Shown in pieces: positions 26,189 through 35,128 of a stretch of 64,000 nt of DNA. The position numbers and the translations under genes were made by a program. The stretch is from Paenibacillus xylanexedens (lineage in GTDB: Bacteria > Bacillota > Bacilli > Paenibacillales > Paenibacillaceae): assembly GCF_017874615.1 (NCBI RefSeq), contig NZ_JAGIKV010000009.1, positions 124,001-188,000 on the forward strand, in the 5' to 3' direction. A model generated the notes under the pieces. That model was given only the letters and a program-made list of their open reading frames with translations. It searched no databases and was not told the DNA's origin. Numbering within the stretch: position 1 is the stretch's first letter; each line of letters starts with the position of its first letter.

Positions 26189-26440
26189 TTACAGGTTTCC
26201 GGACAAGTCCCATAGTGAGACTGGCCATGGCGTGCTCGTCTGACAATGGTGACAGTACATCACATGATTGCAAACGTTTTCGACTTCGTCTGCCGTGTCA
26301 GAGGAAGTTTGGAATACGTAGGGGCTGTATGGTCCGGTGTAATCATCCAATTTGCCGCATTCTAACAGTCCCTGAAGGCAGTGGGGGCAAGCCTGCTCCG
26401 GTACAACCAGACCGTTACACAGCGGGCATATATAAGACAA
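26189..26440 (-). CDS. Zinc-ribbon-type small protein
   Basis: The 83-residue protein has three CxxC pairs (CPLCNG, CPHCLQG, CHHCQTS) plus further Cys and His residues, suggesting two structural zinc sites. It has no DNA-binding helix I can name. The start is TTG at 26440, with GGAGGG at 26451-26446. That ribosome site is buried in a strong hairpin. It lies downstream of the ferredoxin reductase gene on the same strand. Confidence 0.65.
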   Translation of the reverse strand: MSYICPLCNGLVVPEQACPHCLQGLLECGKLDDYTGPYSPYVFQTSSDTADEVENVCNHVMYCHHCQTSTPWPVSLWDLSGNL

Positions 26441-26488
26441 GGGTATCCCTCCTGATATGGATTCACTCAGGAGTAAGATACCCTTTTT
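26439..26488 (+). terminator. Strong hairpin, plus-strand terminator geometry
   Basis: AAGGGTATC pairs with GATACCCTT and, inside it, CTCCTGA pairs with TCAGGAG; a run of six T follows on the plus strand. It would end sda transcripts that read antisense through the zinc-ribbon gene. On the minus strand the same stem covers that gene's ribosome site. Confidence 0.75.
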
Positions 26489-26516
26489 TGTATCAATATA
26501 TGTTATTTCAGCAAAA

Positions 26517-27518
26517 CTAGCGTTTCATGTTACTGCTGTGTCCTGGGGACAATTTGGCATCCGGATCGAAGTATACCTTCGCATTGTTGACGGCTGTTGG
26601 AGCTTCGCCGAATCCGACAGCGATCAGCTTCAGTTTACCCGGATATGTTGTGATATCTCCGGCAGCGAAGATTCCTGGAATGGATGTTTCCATGCGGGAA
26701 TCAACAACGATGGAGTTGCTGTCAATTTCGATACCCCACTCGGCAATTGGTCCGAGAGAAGAGACAAATCCGAAGTTAACGATCACGTCATCTACTTCGA
26801 TTTCCTGAGTTTCTTTGGTTTTCACATGGGAAAGGGTTACCTTGGTAATCGTGTCATCCCCATGAAGTTCCGTGATTTCAGTCGGTGTAACGACATTCAC
26901 CTTGGAATTCATGAGGTTTTCGACACTGTGCTCATGTGCACGGAACTTGTCCCGGCGATGGATCAGCGTTACTTGCTCAGCGATAGGCTCCAGCATGAGT
27001 GCCCAGTCTACCGCGGAGTCACCGCCGCCACTGATCAGTACTTTTTTGCCAGCGAAGGCATTCAGATCACTGATGAAGTAGTGCAGGTTGCTCTTCTCGA
27101 ACTTGGCAGCACCTTCAAGCTCCAGGCGACGTGGTTCGAATGCACCTACACCAGCTGTAATAATGACGGCTTTGGCATGATATTCATTCTCATCCGTCTT
27201 CACGACGAAATGTTGCTCATCCTTTTTCTCCACCGATACAACCTTTTCTTCAAGGCGGATGTTCGGGTTAAAATGATTCATTTGCTCAACCAGGTTATTC
27301 ACCAGTTCCTGAGCTGTTACTTTCGGGAATCCGGCTACATCATAGATGTATTTCTCCGGGTAAAGAGCGGCAAGTTGTCCGCCAAGCTGTGGCATACTTT
27401 CAACCAGTGTAACGGATGCCTGACGCATCCCACCATAAAACGCGGCGAACAGACCCGCAGGGCCTCCACCGATAATAAGTAAATCAGTCATATCATGACT
27501 GGAATTTTGTGCAGTCAA
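26517..27518 (-). CDS. Ferredoxin-NADP+ reductase, thioredoxin-reductase type (YumC-like)
   Basis: The 333-residue flavoprotein has an N-terminal FAD fold ([18 protein letters not shown]), an NADPH fold ([15 protein letters not shown]) and the C-terminal FAD motif GIFAAGDI. It lacks the CxxC of thioredoxin reductases, which with the extended C-terminus ([16 protein letters not shown]) marks the ferredoxin-NADP+ reductase type of Bacilli. It should pass electrons between NADPH and ferredoxin or flavodoxin. The TTG start has GAAAGGTG upstream. Bacillus also places yumC beside a type II NADH dehydrogenase gene. Confidence 0.93.
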   Translation of the reverse strand: MTAQNSSHDMTDLLIIGGGPAGLFAAFYGGMRQASVTLVESMPQLGGQLAALYPEKYIYDVAGFPKVTAQELVNNLVEQMNHFNPNIRLEEKVVSVEKKDEQHFVVKTDENEYHAKAVIITAGVGAFEPRRLELEGAAKFEKSNLHYFISDLNAFAGKKVLISGGGDSAVDWALMLEPIAEQVTLIHRRDKFRAHEHSVENLMNSKVNVVTPTEITELHGDDTITKVTLSHVKTKETQEIEVDDVIVNFGFVSSLGPIAEWGIEIDSNSIVVDSRMETSIPGIFAAGDITTYPGKLKLIAVGFGEAPTAVNNAKVYFDPDAKLSPGHSSNMKR

Positions 27519-27880
27519 GAATCAACAACACCTTTCATATTTTAATAGGTAGTTAACAGAAAGAATGTGCAGGCTACGTATCATAACCAGCATGGGTGCT
27601 GAACTGTCTTTCCTATTATAAACGGTGTATTCAGGGTTGCAAAGTTAGCGGCGTCACGAAACTGGGAACAATTGATGAAGATCAGATGAGAATAGGATGA
27701 AATTGGAAATGAAAGGTTATGAAAAATAACAAAAAAAACCTTGATCTTTACTAGAAATACAGATATCCTTGACCTGTACTATGTGTTTTTTTGTCTAATT
27801 TAGAGTCAATATGTAATATGAAGACAGATCCCGTGTTTTGTAGAATCTTGTGGTTAATTTCACAACTTGAAACGATAACT
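27519..27880. other. Intergenic region, nothing recognised
   Basis: This AT-rich stretch precedes the palindromic region. I found no convincing gene or structured RNA in it; the promoter of the reductase gene should lie near its left end. Confidence 0.4.
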
Positions 27881-27881
27881 T

Positions 27882-28017
27882 GCGTGCAAACGTATCAATT
27901 TCATAAACCTTTAGTTGCTTCAATCAAGTCTAGATATAGATCAAAACGGTTCGATATGTCGATATCTAGTTTCATAAAATCCATTTTTAGTGAGTTATGA
28001 AATTGATGCAAACGTTT
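27882..28017. repeat. Imperfect ~130-bp palindrome
   Basis: ATCAATTTCATAA near the left end (about 27895) recurs inverted near the right end as TTATGAAATTGAT (about 27997). Inner arms CTAGATAT and ATATCTAG sit at matching distances around the centre. The middle portions of the arms have diverged. It could fold as a cruciform or an RNA hairpin. Confidence 0.6.
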
Positions 28018-28050
28018 AAATAAATTCGCGAAGTTAACATTTGTCGTCAT
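27901..28050 (-). CDS. Possible small protein of 49 residues
   Basis: A minus-strand frame from ATG 28050 encodes MTTNVNFANLFKRLHQFHNS followed by a helix-prone stretch with regular hydrophobic spacing (KLDIDISNRFDLYLDLIEA). The GAGG upstream is weak and 11 bases away. It overlaps the palindrome, so the frame could be an accident of that structure. No family is recognised. Confidence 0.25.
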   Translation of the reverse strand: MTTNVNFANLFKRLHQFHNSLKMDFMKLDIDISNRFDLYLDLIEATKGL

Positions 28051-28144
28051 AATGGGCAAGACCTCATCAATATTTGTAAGTATGTGCATTTTGCATCTCA
28101 CCCAAGATCGGGCTGATGCAAGTGAAACCGGAAGGGGTATAGAC

Positions 28145-29338
28145 ATGAGCAGTATTCCCAAAATCGTCATCCTCGGCGCGGGCTATGGCGGGATTCTGAC
28201 AGCCCAGCGGCTGCAGAAGGAATTGAACTATAACGAGGCCGACGTCACATTGGTGAATCGGCATGATTATCATTATATTACTACACATCTACATATGCCG
28301 GCTGCCGGCACGGATACCATTGAGCATGCAAGAGTGCCCATTTCCAAACTGATTGATGAGTTCAAGATTGATCTGGTCAAGTCTTCCGTGAAGGAGATTC
28401 GTCTGCAGGATCGAAAGATTATTCTGGAGGATGGCACGTTATCCTATGATTATCTGATTATTGGACTAGGCGGTGAGCCTGAGACCTTCGGGATTCCGGG
28501 GATGCTCGATCACGCGATGACAATCCGCAGCATTAACTCGGTCAGATTGATTCGAGAACACATCGAATATCAATTTGCGATGTACAAAAACGATAACAAA
28601 CGAAATCGTATTCGGTTTGTCGTAGGTGGAGCGGGTTTCAGTGGTGTTGAATTCGTAGCTGAACTTGCAGATCGTATTCCACAGCTATGCAAGGAGTTCG
28701 ACGTGAATCCGAAACATGTGCACATCTATAATGTAGAGGCAGCGCCTTCGGCCTTGCCTGGATTTGACCCGGAATTGGTAGAACATGCGATGAATGTGCT
28801 CAAGAAAAAGGGCGTTACTTTCAAAATTGGTGTTCCAATCAAGCAATGTCTCCCGGACGGGGTTATTGTGGGTGAGGGTGAAAAGCTCGATGCGGCTACA
28901 GTCGTATGGACCGGCGGTATTCGTGGTAACTCACTGCTTGAACAGGCAGGTCTTGAAGTGATGCGAGGACGTGTGAAAGTAGATGACTACTTGCGTGCTC
29001 CGGGGCATGAGCATGTTTATGTCATTGGTGATAATTCACTTGTCTTCAACGCGGAAGGGCGGCCTTATCCGCCAACAGCCCAGATTGCGATGCAGCAGGG
29101 TGTGAACTGCGCCAAGAACGTCGTGGCATCCATTCGCAAGAAACAGCCACAACCTTTTGTATTTACGAGCAAAGGCACGGTTGCATCACTGGGTAAAGGT
29201 GAAGCTATTGCCGTTGTGGGCGGCAAGAAATACAAGGGCTGGAAAGCGGCTCAGCTGAAGAAGCTGGTTGATCTGCGTTATCTGTTCATCATTGGTGGTA
29301 TTCCGTTAGTCCTGAAGAAAGGGCGGTTTTTTGGATGA
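28145..29338 (+). CDS. Type II NADH dehydrogenase (YumB/Ndh-like)
   Basis: The 397-residue flavoenzyme has an FAD-binding start (IVILGAGYGGILTAQRL), an NADH-binding fold (FVVGGAGFSGVEFVAEL), the quinone-reductase motif ATVVWTGGIRGN and the FAD-contact motif VYVIGDNS. It should transfer electrons from NADH to menaquinone at the inner membrane face without proton pumping. The ATG at 28145 is preferred because GGAAGGGG lies seven bases before it; a longer frame from 28052 lacks such a site. Its last four bases overlap the next gene. Confidence 0.93.
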   Translation: MSSIPKIVILGAGYGGILTAQRLQKELNYNEADVTLVNRHDYHYITTHLHMPAAGTDTIEHARVPISKLIDEFKIDLVKSSVKEIRLQDRKIILEDGTLSYDYLIIGLGGEPETFGIPGMLDHAMTIRSINSVRLIREHIEYQFAMYKNDNKRNRIRFVVGGAGFSGVEFVAELADRIPQLCKEFDVNPKHVHIYNVEAAPSALPGFDPELVEHAMNVLKKKGVTFKIGVPIKQCLPDGVIVGEGEKLDAATVVWTGGIRGNSLLEQAGLEVMRGRVKVDDYLRAPGHEHVYVIGDNSLVFNAEGRPYPPTAQIAMQQGVNCAKNVVASIRKKQPQPFVFTSKGTVASLGKGEAIAVVGGKKYKGWKAAQLKKLVDLRYLFIIGGIPLVLKKGRFFG

Positions 29339-29589
29339 GACATTGCAGTGTTCAGGTCCGGGGACTATTAACGCGTGAGGAGCTGGATCGATACAACGCC
29401 CTGATGCAGGTCGGTGGTTATCTGGAGGAACAGGATCAATATGATCTGGCCTACATCGTACAGAAAGAAGTGGATATTCTCATTATGCCTGCGATTGAGC
29501 GGCTTAAAGAGAAGGGTCGTGACCGTGATCGGGCCACAGCCGAATTCCTCGAATCGCTGAAAGCGGTAGATGATGAGGACGAGGATTAA
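29335..29589 (+). CDS. Small acidic hypothetical protein coupled to ndh
   Basis: The 84-residue, charged, helical protein (LTREELDRYNALMQVGGYLE; acidic tail DDEDED) starts inside the ndh stop codon (ATGA overlap), implying translational coupling. I do not recognise a domain. Context suggests a role with the NADH dehydrogenase, which is inference. Confidence 0.7.
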   Translation: MRHCSVQVRGLLTREELDRYNALMQVGGYLEEQDQYDLAYIVQKEVDILIMPAIERLKEKGRDRDRATAEFLESLKAVDDEDED

Positions 29590-29676
29590 GAATTAACAGA
29601 GGCTTATAAAATAGAGTGAACAACTGCAAAATGGATCATCATCCGACTTGGTTGTCCACACGTACATGAATGAGAA

Positions 29677-29725
29677 AAAGCACCGCAGACAGTATCCTTT
29701 ACAGGAGATGTCGCGGTGCTTTATT
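29677..29725. terminator. Bidirectional terminator between ndh operon and hemQ
   Basis: AAAGCACCGC (29677-29686) pairs with GCGGTGCTTT (29713-29722). T- or A-rich sequence flanks both sides, and the hairpin lies between two convergent genes. Confidence 0.8.
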
Positions 29726-29741
29726 GTGCTTTGTGCTATTT

Positions 29742-30488
29742 TTACAGCTTAAGCATGTCTTCTAAAGTACCTTCGTTCAACAGACTTCCCACATAGAACG
29801 AACCGAATTCACCATAACGGGCGCTAACTTCATCGAAACGCATCTCATAGACGAGTTTTTTGAACTGAAGTGCGTCATCCGCAAATAGCGTAACGCCCCA
29901 TTCCCAATCGTCGAAACCGACGGAGCCGGTAATAATCTGTTTTACTTTACCCGCATAGCTGCGGCCAATCATGCCGTGACTGCGCATCATGGTGCGACGC
30001 TCGTCCATGGACAGCATGTACCAGTTGTCATTCAGCTCACGTTTTTTGTTCATTGGATAGAAGCAGATGTATTGGCGTTGCGGCAGAACTGGTTTCAGAC
30101 GGGCGATAATCTCCGGATTCTGCATCGGGTCTTCGCCTTCTTTGCCAAGATAGTTGCTCAGTTCCACTACACTGACGTAAGAATAAGATTTGGTCGTGTA
30201 TTGGGCAAACATCGTTTTGTTAAACGCGTTCTCAACGGCCTTCAGATCTTCCAGCGTTTCACGCAGATGCATCATGCAAAGGTCAGCCTTCTGTCCCACT
30301 ACGGTATAAACGACCGTGCTTCCCTGGGATGAATTCTCGACTTCTTTCCATTCCTTCCAGAATTCTTCCAGCTCGTCCAGTGCTACAGCACGTTCCTCAT
30401 CATCTGCTGCTTTCCAGGCGGCCCAGTTAATCGAGCGAAAATCATGCAGGGCATACCAGCCCTCCAGTGTTGATGCGGCTTCGTTCAT
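29742..30488 (-). CDS. hemQ: Coproheme decarboxylase HemQ
   Basis: The 248-residue protein belongs to the chlorite-dismutase fold family used for the last step of Gram-positive heme synthesis, the peroxide-dependent conversion of coproheme to heme b. It shows [14 protein letters not shown] with the catalytic tyrosine, the FYPMNKKR segment, the [10 protein letters not shown] segment with the heme-ligand histidine and the conserved [12 protein letters not shown]. The ATG at 30488 has AGGAGG ten bases upstream; a longer frame to 30521 has none. The length matches HemQ. Confidence 0.95.
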   Translation of the reverse strand: MNEAASTLEGWYALHDFRSINWAAWKAADDEERAVALDELEEFWKEWKEVENSSQGSTVVYTVVGQKADLCMMHLRETLEDLKAVENAFNKTMFAQYTTKSYSYVSVVELSNYLGKEGEDPMQNPEIIARLKPVLPQRQYICFYPMNKKRELNDNWYMLSMDERRTMMRSHGMIGRSYAGKVKQIITGSVGFDDWEWGVTLFADDALQFKKLVYEMRFDEVSARYGEFGSFYVGSLLNEGTLEDMLKL

Positions 30489-30532
30489 TGGTTGTGTTCC
30501 TCCTGCAAGGTATATTTCCAAATCCCTATAAG

Positions 30533-30709
30533 AGGTTGTTCAAAAAGTCCGCTTTTGATTACGAATCATGCCTGGTGGCATCATCAGCGTCGAATATGGC
30601 ATTCAGCCGAAATGTCCGCTGCTCACGTAGCTCTATCTACGCTCCGCTGCTCCATTTCTAACTTCATTCCATCTTCTCGGTACTGAAAACCAGTCTTTTT
30701 GAACACGCA
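30533..30709. mobile_element. MITE-like element with terminal inverted repeats
   Basis: GTTCAAAAAG at 30538-30547 is the exact inverse of CTTTTTGAAC at 30695-30704. Seven-base direct repeats CTATAAG stand symmetrically outside, at 30526-30532 and 30710-30716, as expected for a target-site duplication. The 177-base interior holds no transposase. It sits in the gap between hemQ and yuiB. Confidence 0.7.
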
Positions 30710-30900
30710 CTATAAGGGACGGGTGATTGCTTTATCGTTTACATTGTATCCCAACATGAAGCAGAAGGGCAAATGAACAGAGTATAATTATAGGGAAATT
30801 TGTCCAGAAAGTTCGTTGCTTCGCCACATTTTTTGCGGTACACTAACTACTATCCAGAAGTGAAACCTGAATGTGTGAAAGAAGAGGTGAATGTCGCCCG

Positions 30901-31194
30901 ATGCAATTTATACCTGTGTTGGTATTGATGGTATTATTTTTCGTTATGATGTTTGGTATCGGTTTCATTCTGAACATGTTGATGAAGACCACCTGGTTTC
31001 CTTCCTATCTGTTCATCATTGTAATTCTGCCTATCGTCGTATACTCTCTATGGGATCATTCGTCATCTCTGATGTCACATCTGGGTTCTTTCCAGCTTGT
31101 AGACTATATGACGGGCATCGCTGGACTGGCTGGTGCGATAATCAGTGGCTGGACGATCCAGAAGTTGCGTTTGGGTGGGTACAGAATGTTTTAG
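30901..31194 (+). CDS. yuiB: YuiB family membrane protein
   Basis: The 97-residue protein has three membrane segments (PVLVLMVLFFVMMFGIGFIL, YLFIIVILPIVVYSL, GIAGLAGAIISGWTI) and resembles Bacillus YuiB, whose function is unknown and whose gene also lies in the yum/yui neighbourhood. The ATG at 30901 is preceded by AAGAGGTG about eleven bases away. Confidence 0.82.
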   Translation: MQFIPVLVLMVLFFVMMFGIGFILNMLMKTTWFPSYLFIIVILPIVVYSLWDHSSSLMSHLGSFQLVDYMTGIAGLAGAIISGWTIQKLRLGGYRMF

Positions 31195-31230
31195 ATTGTT
31201 GGAAAGAGGTAACACATGCCACTGTAAACG

Positions 31231-31290
31231 CGTGAAAGTCTTGTCTTTGTCGTAAACGCTTACGATTACAAAGGGAAGGCTTTTTTGCTA
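31231..31290 (+). terminator. Terminator after yuiB
   Basis: CTTTGT-CGTAA pairs with TTACG-ATTACAAAG around ACGC, with outer AGTCTT/AAGGCT pairing, followed by six T residues. The gap that follows, 31291-31578, holds only the dnaB upstream region and I see no other feature. Confidence 0.65.
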
Positions 31291-31578
31291 TTCATTTATA
31301 TCAGAAGGATTATTGTACACTTGTACTTCATATACATCTGGAGAACATTCTCTTTAGATATTCCCTTGTATTCTGTGGCTACAGCTTTTATAGTATTCTA
31401 GCGGCTCTCGACATTTTTATTTAGAAATTTACTGAATTCGGCGAAAACGTGAATGATGTCGACCTAGGACGAAACGGAGCGAGAACAGGCCATCTTTTTA
31501 CCTGTTTTTGAGCATTTGAGGATCAGACATTTATGATAGAATAGATAAACATACTTTTGGGGAGAAGGAGATCAGGCT

Positions 31579-33114
31579 ATGCGCATGAAGAATCTGCACC
31601 ATTATACTGAACATCATCGCTACTGCGTATACAGGGAGTTTGGACTTAGCGCCCTGGATGACCGTATGCTTACAGGAGCATATCAGCCCATGGTAGGTGC
31701 TTTTGCGGTTGGCTTGTATCGGCTGTTGTTTCAGCATCTTCCCGGTGAACAGGTCGGTTATTCGCCGCTTGAACAGCAACGGAGGCTGTTCATGACGCTT
31801 GGCTTGGAGCCAAGTGAGAAAGGGCGCAAATATTTGTTAGAGCAGACATCCAAGCTTGAGGCAGTGGGGCTACTTCAGACTTCACGGCTATATATACCGG
31901 AAAATGATGATTACATCTACGAATATGAGCTGCAACCGCCGCTCTCTCCGGTAGAATTTTTCCGGACACAGCATTTGACACTGTTGCTTCGTGACAAGAT
32001 TGGCAAATTCGCTGTCCTTTCCCTGCGTTCCGGTTTCTCGGCAGTGGAAAATGGGGACGCACCTTATCCGGCAGCCAATAAAGAGAATATTTCCGTACCC
32101 TTTTACGATATATTTGAATTGAATACCCATGTGATTGATTACGAGTTGGAGCAAGCATTGTCGGAAGTATCGACTACGGCTCAGCGGACAGGCACGAACG
32201 ATGCAGCGGAAGAAAACAGTTTGAACTATGCCGACATTATTTTGCGTTTCCCGCGGGAGTCCGTCAATCGCCGCCATGTAGAGCAATTGCGGTTCGATCA
32301 TGAACAACTGGGCATTGTAAATTATGTAGTAAACAAGTTTAATCTCAGTGTGCAGGATGTATGCCGACTGCTGGACGAAGATGATATCTTCAGTCCACAG
32401 GGCCAGCTGATTCTGGATGATCTTCAGCATAAGGCGAGCATGCAGTTCAGACAGACGAAGAAGCGGCATGAGCAACAGACTGTACAGGCAGCCAAGGTCG
32501 TGGCACTGAGACAGCATATGGAGGAGCCAGAGCGGAAAGAAGACTCCGGTGAACCACCTGTTGAGCATGGGGTACAGATGGAATATTACGTCGAAGTACC
32601 TCCACAATTTATGACCAAGTGTGATATTCATCAATACAATATGATGTTGCGTAATGAGCCGTATACGCGTCTGTTGCAGACGTTCTTCCCAGGAGCAGTA
32701 CCGGACAATCTGATCGATATATTTGAGAAAATTGATCTGAGCTACAAGTTGCCTGGTGAAGTCATCAATGTATTGATTCATTATTTGATGGCATTGCTTG
32801 TATCCGGCGGCGAGCAGCGGATTAACCGTAACTTTGTTGAGGCCATTGCCTCCAACATGCTGCTTAAACAGGTAAACTCATATGAGAAAGCTGTGCAATA
32901 TATTCGTGATCAGGCCAAGGTCAAAGGAAAACAGGCTGCTGGTGCAGCTGGAACCCGTACCCGTACATACGGCAAAGGAACCAAAGCCAAGCCCGAAATT
33001 CCGATTGTACAAGACATAAGCACCGATGGGGATGCCGTATCTGAGGAAGAGTTCGAAGAGATGATGCGATTTGCACAGCAGATGCAGGCGAGTAAGCAAA
33101 AAGGAACTTCTTAA
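31579..33114 (+). CDS. dnaB: Replication initiation and membrane attachment protein DnaB
   Basis: The 511-residue protein is the Gram-positive primosome protein DnaB, which helps load the replicative helicase, and is not the helicase itself. The N-terminal winged-helix region (LDDRMLTGAYQPMVGAFAVG) and middle domain are followed by a DnaB/DnaD C-terminal domain (DIFEKIDLSYKLPGEVINVL ... VNSYEKAVQYIRDQAK) and a basic, disordered linker before an acidic tail. AGAAGGAG precedes the ATG. dnaI, its usual downstream partner in Bacillus, is absent: a strong terminator and an unrelated sigma factor follow. Confidence 0.88.
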   Translation: MRMKNLHHYTEHHRYCVYREFGLSALDDRMLTGAYQPMVGAFAVGLYRLLFQHLPGEQVGYSPLEQQRRLFMTLGLEPSEKGRKYLLEQTSKLEAVGLLQTSRLYIPENDDYIYEYELQPPLSPVEFFRTQHLTLLLRDKIGKFAVLSLRSGFSAVENGDAPYPAANKENISVPFYDIFELNTHVIDYELEQALSEVSTTAQRTGTNDAAEENSLNYADIILRFPRESVNRRHVEQLRFDHEQLGIVNYVVNKFNLSVQDVCRLLDEDDIFSPQGQLILDDLQHKASMQFRQTKKRHEQQTVQAAKVVALRQHMEEPERKEDSGEPPVEHGVQMEYYVEVPPQFMTKCDIHQYNMMLRNEPYTRLLQTFFPGAVPDNLIDIFEKIDLSYKLPGEVINVLIHYLMALLVSGGEQRINRNFVEAIASNMLLKQVNSYEKAVQYIRDQAKVKGKQAAGAAGTRTRTYGKGTKAKPEIPIVQDISTDGDAVSEEEFEEMMRFAQQMQASKQKGTS

Positions 33115-33121
33115 ATATTTA

Positions 33122-33179
33122 TTATATAGCAAAAAGGCGAGTCCCCCAATTAATGGAGACTCGCCTTTTTGCTATATAA
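33122..33179. terminator. Terminator after dnaB, 22-bp perfect arms
   Basis: TTATATAGCAAAAAGGCGAGTC pairs perfectly, base for base, with the inverted copy ending at 33179; A5 and T5 tracts make it active in both directions. The gap from here to 33348 shows nothing else. Confidence 0.92.
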
Positions 33180-33348
33180 GTTGAATTGAAGAAACGTATT
33201 TTTCGTCCAATCATTTCCATACGTTCAGGAGGGGGCCGTGTTAAATAGCGATGTCCTAATCACTTCGTTGGACAGGACAGACAAAGTTTTGTGTAAAAAT
33301 GGCCACCGTCCGGGAACGACTATTCTTCGTATACATTTCCGAACCGAC

Positions 33349-34995
33349 TTACTTGACCGGCCCCATCCAGGTTGAAATCGTCTTCTGCTGGTGCGGCAAC
33401 GGCGGTTTCAACTTCCCGTTATCGATCAAATGCTTCAAAATATAAGCGACAAGCCGGCCTCCGCCGGTGTTGCCTCTCACCATGTAAGCAAGCTGCGGCT
33501 CCAAATGCTTCGGCTGATTTTGCAGGAACAGCTTGAGCATTTTATCGTAGAGCTTGCCAACAGCAGGCGCATACAGAGCGGACAAATCCGGCATTGCCTT
33601 GTTCAACCGATCCAACGTTTGCGGAGAGTCGATCCAGACCGCATTGAACTTGTACCCCTCCTCCGTCTTGCGGATGTACCCCTTCTCCAGCAGGAACGAA
33701 TATTGCTCGCTGTTCTCTTCGTTGTCGGGCAGTTCTCCTTGTTGGAACGCATGACAAATCTCGACATTCCGGTATTCCAGGGAACGCCAATCCACCTGGC
33801 GGTCGCTCCAGTACGTATTGAATTGCCACAAGTATAAGGGGCTGTCTTCGACGTAGCGGAGCGACGGACCGAAAGTGACGTAACTACTCAAATCAAAACC
33901 CGGATCGGCATTGCTGCTCGTGTTCAACCCCGCATAGGCAATATACTGACCTCCGTCCTTTCGCATTGGTGCGACCGCATCGAAGTTATCGCCCGCCGGC
34001 ATGCTCCGCCAAGATTGCTCCTCGACGTTCTTGGGCAGCAAGGTCCAGAGCAGGAAGTTATAGTCGCCGTCCGGAACGTACACTCCGCTATCCTCGACTT
34101 GCCGGCGAACTTCCATTAACGCGTCGAAATGAACATCGGCCACTTCGGCGGCGCAATCTTGCCAGAATTGATGACCAGCTACGGCTAACTCGAAGAGGTC
34201 CCAGACGATGGTATTGCTTTGATATTTGCCGGGAGAGGTTTGGATGAGAAAATTGTAATCGGCCAGGTGCCGGACTTCGCCTTCCAGCAAAGACGGCGGC
34301 ATTCCGAGCTCCTCCGCGATTTGATGTACGGTACGCGCCTTATGATAAGCCGCGTAAACGATATTTTGCGCCAAGGCGCGTCCAAGAAAATCGTTGGTTT
34401 CGCCCAGGCTGCCGGCCGAACCGGAATGGCCCATTTCCCCCATGCTGACCGGATTGACACTTAAAGTTCCTGTTGCACGCATACGTTTCATCCCTTTCCG
34501 TAACTTCTTTTTGGCCTCGCTCAAATGCCACTTCACCGTGTTGACAGGAATATTCAGAGCAATCGCGATATCGCCGATTTTAAGCTCGTCGTAGTAATGC
34601 ATGACCACGATCCGGCGATGGATGTCGGACAGAAACGCGACTTCTCGGCGCAGCTCGCGGTAAGCTTCGGTTACCAGTAACCGGTCAAGCGGCTCCCGAG
34701 AAGGGGCGGCCGACAGTTCGGACATGCCGTTGATTTCGATCGCTTGGGGAGCGTGCGCACGCTTTTTCAACCAATTCACCCAAGTGTATCGGGCAACCGT
34801 CCAGACGTAAGCGTCAAGGCTTCTAATGTCCCGCACCCCAGAGAAGGATTTTAACAACTGCAGCATAATCTCCTGAGCCAGATCCTCCGCCTCGGCCCGC
34901 TGCTTGACCCGGTTTAACGCAAAACCGAAAACCGGTTTGACATAGCTCCGAATCGCTTCCGCCGCTTCTTTTCCGTTTTTACCAATTGAATCCAT
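33349..34995 (-). CDS. ECF-type sigma factor with a ~370-residue C-terminal extension
   Basis: The first 165 residues are a complete ECF sigma factor: region 2 (FGFALNRVKQRAEAEDLAQEI ... AYVWTVARYTWVNWLKKR) and region 4 (LSDIHRRIVVMHYYDELKIGDIA, VNTVKWHLSEAKKKLRKG). The remaining part has a second winged-helix-like segment (TVHQIAEELGMPPSLLEGEV) and then a large domain with no motif I recognise. The ATG at 34995 has TGGAGG six bases upstream. No anti-sigma gene is adjacent, so the extension may itself regulate the factor. The gene is clearly richer in GC than its neighbours, a sign of transfer. Confidence 0.82.
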   Translation of the reverse strand: MDSIGKNGKEAAEAIRSYVKPVFGFALNRVKQRAEAEDLAQEIMLQLLKSFSGVRDIRSLDAYVWTVARYTWVNWLKKRAHAPQAIEINGMSELSAAPSREPLDRLLVTEAYRELRREVAFLSDIHRRIVVMHYYDELKIGDIAIALNIPVNTVKWHLSEAKKKLRKGMKRMRATGTLSVNPVSMGEMGHSGSAGSLGETNDFLGRALAQNIVYAAYHKARTVHQIAEELGMPPSLLEGEVRHLADYNFLIQTSPGKYQSNTIVWDLFELAVAGHQFWQDCAAEVADVHFDALMEVRRQVEDSGVYVPDGDYNFLLWTLLPKNVEEQSWRSMPAGDNFDAVAPMRKDGGQYIAYAGLNTSSNADPGFDLSSYVTFGPSLRYVEDSPLYLWQFNTYWSDRQVDWRSLEYRNVEICHAFQQGELPDNEENSEQYSFLLEKGYIRKTEEGYKFNAVWIDSPQTLDRLNKAMPDLSALYAPAVGKLYDKMLKLFLQNQPKHLEPQLAYMVRGNTGGGRLVAYILKHLIDNGKLKPPLPHQQKTISTWMGPVK

Positions 34996-35128
34996 CTTTT
35001 GCCTCCATAGTTGCATCTGTAATTCCTGACAATTATATAGTGTGCCAGGCGAAATAAAGGTTGGGATTATTTTTAAAAAAATTTGGACGTCCTAACGGAT
35101 CGCTCATACATGTATAATTACAAACATC

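Noticed and set aside
26457..27482. A 341-codon plus-strand open frame opposite the ferredoxin reductase gene
   Set aside because: It is the antisense of a clear FAD/NADPH flavoprotein, has no ribosome site and no recognisable protein features.
31249..31264. TCGTAAACGCTTACGA considered as a cre site
   Set aside because: It forms the loop-proximal stem of a terminator after yuiB and lies downstream of the gene, so a promoter operator is unlikely.
31888..32781. A 297-codon minus-strand frame inside dnaB
   Set aside because: It is antisense to DnaB domains, with no ribosome site and no domain.
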